A DNA stretch of 7,934 nucleotides from Prosthecobacter sp. (GTDB taxonomy: Bacteria; Verrucomicrobiota; Verrucomicrobiia; Verrucomicrobiales; Verrucomicrobiaceae): assembly GCA_025869455.1 (NCBI GenBank), contig JAOZVT010000658.1, forward strand, positions 1 through 7,934. The letters are read 5' to 3'. A program made the translations under genes and the position numbers. The notes beneath the pieces were generated by a model that ran no database searches, was not told the origin of the DNA, and saw nothing but the letters and a program-made list of their open reading frames with translations. Below, in pieces: positions 5,473 to 7,934 of this stretch. Numbering within the stretch: position 1 is the stretch's first letter; each line of letters begins with the position of its first letter.

Positions 5473-6900
5473 ATGTTCTCTGCTCTCACTGACAAACTTG
5501 AAGATACCTTCCGCAAATTGCGCGGCCTGGGTAAGATTAGCGAATCCAATGTCTCCGATGCGATGCGTGAGATCCGGCTAGCCCTGCTGGAAGCGGATGT
5601 GGATTTTAAAGTCACCAAGGACCTCATCGAGGCGGTCAAACAACGGGCGCTCGGAGAAGAGGTGCTTAAAACCGTCACTCCAGGGCAGCAGATCGTCAAA
5701 ATTTTCCACGACGAGCTGGCTAAAATCCTGGGGGATGGAGCCTCCGAATTGGATCAGACCGTCCCACAGCGGATCCTCATGGTGGGGCTTAACGGGGCAG
5801 GGAAGACCACCACGTCTGCCAAGTTAGCCTCTTGGCTGAAAAAGCAGGGGAAGCGTCCCTTGCTCATCGCCTTAGATCTTTATCGCCCAGCGGCTGTGAC
5901 ACAGTTGCAAGTGCTCGGGCAGCAGCTCAGCGTGCCAGTCTGTGTTCCAGCGGCAGGTGAAACCGATGTCGTGCGTGCAACCAGGGCCGCTTTGGCTTGG
6001 CTGGAGCAGCAGGGTCCCGGTGTGGCTATCTTTGATACCGCAGGCCGTCAGGAGCTGGATGAAGCTCTGCTCATTGAGCTGAAGAAAGTCAGGGATCTAG
6101 TCCAGCCTAAAGAGACGCTTTTGGTCGCTGATGCGGCCACGGGTCAGCAGGCCGTCAGCGTGGCTTCGAAGTTCCATGAAACGGTCACCATCACCGGTCT
6201 CATCATGACCAAGCTGGATGGTGATGCGCGTGGTGGTGCGCTGCTTTCCATGCGCCAAGTCACCGGCTGCCCGGTCAAGTTCATCGGTGTCGGTGAAAAG
6301 GTGGATCAGCTGGAAGTCTTCCACCCAGATCGCATGGCTCAGCGCATTCTGGGCATGGGAGATGTGGTCAGCCTGGTGGAGAAGGCGGCTCAGGAGATTG
6401 ATGAAAAGGAGGCGATGAACATGATGCGTCGCCTCGAAGAAAATAAGTTCGATTTCAATGACTTCCTGGGACAGCTCCGCTTCATGAAAAAGCTCGGGCC
6501 TCTTGAAGGCTTGATGGGCATGATTCCTGGCATGAATAAGCTGAAGGGAATGCCCGGTGTGGATGACAAGCGCATGAAGCATGTGGAAGCGATCGTCCTT
6601 TCCATGACTCCGAAGGAGCGTTCGAAACCAGAGATCATCAATGGCAGCCGCCGCAAACGCATTTCCAAAGGTTGTGGACGGCCCGTGGTGGAGATCAATC
6701 AGCTCATGAAGCAGTTTGAGATGATGCGCAGCCTCATGAGAAACAAAGGAGCCATGGCCCAAATGGCCGGTGGCCTTTTCGGCGGCGGCGGTGGTATGGG
6801 CGGTGGTGGCGGCATGCCCCAATTGCCCAAAGGCATGTTCCCCGGCGGCAAGATGCCGAAGATGGGCAAAGCCAAGAGAGGCTTCCGTCTCGGCGGCTAG
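5473..6900 (+). CDS. ffh: Signal recognition particle GTPase Ffh (SRP54)
   Basis: Ffh binds 4.5S/SRP RNA and emerging signal sequences and takes ribosomes to the membrane receptor FtsY. The 475-residue product has the normal order. The N domain (about 1-90) has MREIRLALLEADVDFKV. The G domain has P-loop GLNGAGKTTT at 105-114, DLYRPAA, DTAGR at 188-192, and TKLDG at 246-250 followed by DARGG. The methionine-rich M domain (from about 325) has FDFNDFLGQL and the SRP-RNA-binding SRRKRISKG at 392-400. Residue 193 is Gln after DTAGR, where Leu is common, and a Cys stands in KGCG where Ser is usual. Neither should abolish function. The C-terminus has a glycine-rich linker (433-447, two runs of five Gly) and a basic Met-rich tail. 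The start is ATG 5473 without a Shine-Dalgarno. rpsP and trmD, frequent neighbours of ffh, do not follow here. Confidence 0.98.
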   Translation: MFSALTDKLEDTFRKLRGLGKISESNVSDAMREIRLALLEADVDFKVTKDLIEAVKQRALGEEVLKTVTPGQQIVKIFHDELAKILGDGASELDQTVPQRILMVGLNGAGKTTTSAKLASWLKKQGKRPLLIALDLYRPAAVTQLQVLGQQLSVPVCVPAAGETDVVRATRAALAWLEQQGPGVAIFDTAGRQELDEALLIELKKVRDLVQPKETLLVADAATGQQAVSVASKFHETVTITGLIMTKLDGDARGGALLSMRQVTGCPVKFIGVGEKVDQLEVFHPDRMAQRILGMGDVVSLVEKAAQEIDEKEAMNMMRRLEENKFDFNDFLGQLRFMKKLGPLEGLMGMIPGMNKLKGMPGVDDKRMKHVEAIVLSMTPKERSKPEIINGSRRKRISKGCGRPVVEINQLMKQFEMMRSLMRNKGAMAQMAGGLFGGGGGMGGGGGMPQLPKGMFPGGKMPKMGKAKRGFRLGG

Positions 6901-6920
6901 TCGCCCGATCACGCCTAGAG

Positions 6921-6953
6921 TTCATAGCGCCACCGTCTGCGGTGGCGCTTGAA
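6921..6953 (+). terminator. Strong hairpin after ffh, no T run
   Basis: AGCGCCACCG (6926-6935) pairs perfectly with CGGTGGCGCT (6940-6949) around TCTG. TTCA (6921-6924) then continues the stem with TGAA (6950-6953) past a single bulged T, giving 14 pairs. It starts 20 bases after the ffh stop codon. Only two T follow the 10-bp stem and none follow the extended one, so it may act as a 3' stabiliser or a factor-assisted terminator and not as a classic intrinsic one. Confidence 0.5.
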
Positions 6954-7012
6954 TGGATGGCTCCGCCTAGTGCAGTGGAGATAAAGCCGACCCTACCTAT
7001 GCAGGTCAGGAT

Positions 7013-7067
7013 TTGCTATTCATGAAAAATAGAGCAACATGAAATTCAATGCTCATTTAATGAGGAG
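7013..7067 (+). promoter_or_regulatory. Probable promoter/operator and Shine-Dalgarno of the toxin-antitoxin pair
   Basis: This stretch is clearly AT-richer than the flanking genes and contains several short dyads of the kind antitoxin dimers bind. CTATT (7016-7020) is inverted at AATAG (7028-7032), GAGCA (7032-7036) at TGCTC (7050-7054), and the palindrome TGAAATTCA lies at 7040-7048. TTGCTA (7013-7018) could be a -35, but I see no good -10 at 17 bp. GAGGAG (7062-7067) stands five bases before the antitoxin ATG, a well-placed Shine-Dalgarno unlike the leaders of the housekeeping genes. Autoregulation by the antitoxin-toxin complex is inferred from the family. Confidence 0.45.
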
Positions 7068-7072
7068 TCCCT

Positions 7073-7348
7073 ATGGCCATTCAAATACAGGACATTCACC
7101 CGCTGACTGAATTTCAGCGCAATGCTAAGGCACATCTCCTGCGCGTAAACAAAACTGGGCGCCCTGAGGTTTTAACGGTCAATGGAAAGCCGGAAGCCGT
7201 TTTGTTGGGCAAACGTGCCTATGAAAAAATGATGGAAGCCATGGAGGAGTTGGAAACGCTCAAATCCATACGCCTTGGCCTTTCGGATATGGAAGAAGGT
7301 AAGACGGTGTCCGCTACGGAGGTACACCAAAAACTGCGGGGTTTATGA
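7073..7348 (+). CDS. Phd/YefM family type II antitoxin
   Basis: The product is 91 residues. The N-terminal part (1-52), with DIHPLTEFQRNAKAHL, KTGRPEVLTVNGKPEAVL and the AYEKM that follows, is the DNA-binding dimer domain of Phd/YefM antitoxins. Phd/YefM proteins bind and neutralise a toxin through a flexible C-terminal tail, which here would be about 65-91 (GLSDMEEGKTVSATEVHQKL). They also repress their own promoter. ATG 7073 has a canonical GAGGAG at five bases. The stop codon TGA overlaps the toxin start (ATGA, 7345-7348), the standard coupling for such pairs. The pair lies just after the ffh hairpin and looks like an accessory insertion between housekeeping genes. The family assignment is firm and the exact subfamily is not determined. 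Confidence 0.92.
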   Translation: MAIQIQDIHPLTEFQRNAKAHLLRVNKTGRPEVLTVNGKPEAVLLGKRAYEKMMEAMEELETLKSIRLGLSDMEEGKTVSATEVHQKLRGL

Positions 7349-7668
7349 GTTTCCTGGTGGAGTACTCACTCCATGCGCAGAGTGAGCTGGTGGAGTCCTA
7401 TCTCTGGATCAAGGAGCGTTCACCCATGGCTGCTGATAAGTGGCGAGACGAACTGATCGACAAGGTGGAGGAACTTTCCGAAAACCCTCTCCGGTATCCG
7501 GTAGCTCCCGAAAGCGAGAAATTTCCGAGAGAAATTCGGCTGATGTTATTTAGAAAGAGACGGGGACAATTCAGAATTTATTACACCATCAATCAAAAGC
7601 GCGTGGTGATCCTCTCGGTGCGTCGCTCCGCCAGAAAGCCTTTGGAAAAAGAGGACTTGGAGTTATAG
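7345..7668 (+). CDS. RelE/ParE family type II toxin
   Basis: The product is 107 residues, normal for RelE/ParE-fold toxins. It has the expected order: a first strand (FLVEYSLHAQSEL), two helices (ESYLWIKERSPMAADKW and ELIDKVEELSENPLRYP), then the C-terminal sheet with IRLMLF, FRIYYTINQKRVVILSVRRSARKPL. The phrase fRIYYtI followed by VVILsVrr is the diagnostic part. RelE-type members cut mRNA on the ribosome and ParE-type members inhibit gyrase. The sequence alone does not separate them, though the long first helical pair and the RRSARKP end look more ParE-like. It starts inside the antitoxin stop codon, so it depends on translational coupling. No frameshift is seen, and the toxin looks intact. 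Confidence 0.9.
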   Translation: MSFLVEYSLHAQSELVESYLWIKERSPMAADKWRDELIDKVEELSENPLRYPVAPESEKFPREIRLMLFRKRRGQFRIYYTINQKRVVILSVRRSARKPLEKEDLEL

Positions 7669-7869
7669 CCTGGGATAGAGGAAGCCTTTTTGAACGGCGT
7701 ATCTTTTGAAATCGGTTTCGACATAGATGCTAGACCGTTGAAGTGACCCCTTCCTATAAAAGTGGCTTCCTGCGCAGCCAGCAAGCTGTGGCCATAGGGC
7801 GAAGTGCCAGCCAAGGAGACAAGTCATCATGCCCATCTTGATGCAGGCAATCCATCCGCACAGATCTGG

Positions 7870-7911
7870 CATGACGGGCTTTGCCCATGGGATGTCTTTT
7901 TTTGTTTTTTT
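7870..7911 (+). terminator. Weak hairpin with T7-G-T7 tract, possible toxin-antitoxin terminator
   Basis: GGGC (7876-7879) pairs with GCCC (7883-7886) around TTT. CAT (7870-7872) could pair with ATG (7887-7889) past a 3-nt bulge. Ten bases after the 4-bp stem comes a long T tract (7897-7903, then 7905-7911). The stem is short and the gap to the T tract is longer than usual, so the terminator call is tentative. It is about 200 bases after the toxin stop codon. Confidence 0.35.
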
Positions 7912-7934
7912 GAGGGTGTGATGAAGGCCTCATG

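Noticed and set aside
6097..6912. Minus-strand open frame of 271 codons
   Set aside because: It is antisense to ffh, whose conserved motifs occupy the plus frame. The His/Ala-rich product is a typical shadow.
7663..7872. 69-codon minus-strand ORF facing the toxin gene
   Set aside because: I recognise no family and see no Shine-Dalgarno, and its codon positions show no clear bias. It is kept only as a note in the right-edge finding.
7897..7911. T7-G-T7 tract as a phase-variation switch
   Set aside because: It lies in no recognised gene, and the interrupting G shortens each run. A terminator-associated T tract is the simpler reading.
1..7934. tRNA, rRNA, CRISPR array, insertion sequence or prophage genes
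   Set aside because: I looked for cloverleaf arms, regularly spaced direct repeats, transposase or integrase motifs and phage proteins on both strands and found none that I could support.

Overview
The window reads as a chromosomal segment of a verrucomicrobium, probably close to the Verrucomicrobiaceae (Prosthecobacter or Verrucomicrobium-like). This is inferred from three things. A secreted DUF1549/DUF1553 protein is present, a family concentrated in Planctomycetes and Verrucomicrobia. A twin-hairpin repeat encodes the phrase STGILPV, which I associate from memory with repeats in these genomes. Shine-Dalgarno sequences are missing before most genes. Base composition is moderate to high GC by eye.

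Layout. Positions 1-250 hold no intact gene, only a short minus-strand reading frame with a hydrophobic, permease-like C-terminus and a few hairpins. A minus-strand housekeeping cluster follows: coaD (1535-1056), a YceD/DUF177 gene (1008-532) and rpmF (516-331), closed by a strong intrinsic terminator (298-268). The divergent gap between coaD and the next gene carries an 83-bp palindromic element (1629-1711) that can fold into a three-way junction.

All later genes are on the plus strand. They are a YbgC/FadM-type hotdog thioesterase (1737-2168) with its own terminator, a 774-residue exported DUF1549/DUF1553 protein (2303-4627), a histidine phosphatase (4734-5378, probable TTG start) and ffh (5473-6900). 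A type II toxin-antitoxin pair of Phd/YefM and RelE/ParE type (7073-7668) follows. The last 266 bases hold no convincing gene, only a T-rich tract with a weak hairpin and a possible start of a gene running off the edge.

How the genes fit together. coaD makes dephospho-CoA, rpmF encodes ribosomal protein L32, and YceD is the usual partner encoded before L32. ffh encodes the SRP GTPase, which could deliver signal-peptide proteins such as the DUF1549/DUF1553 product to the membrane. The thioesterase, the DUF1549/DUF1553 gene, the phosphatase and ffh are separated by gaps of 94-134 bp with hairpins, so they are probably separate transcripts and not one operon. The toxin-antitoxin pair is a self-contained accessory module: a 4-bp gene overlap, the only canonical Shine-Dalgarno at normal spacing before a clear gene, and an AT-rich dyad upstream.

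I see no obvious new multi-gene system. The points most worth a second look are the palindromic element in the divergent promoter region, the mutually exclusive hairpins after the thioesterase gene, the misplaced Shine-Dalgarno before the phosphatase, and the DUF1549/DUF1553 gene without its usual DUF1501 partner.
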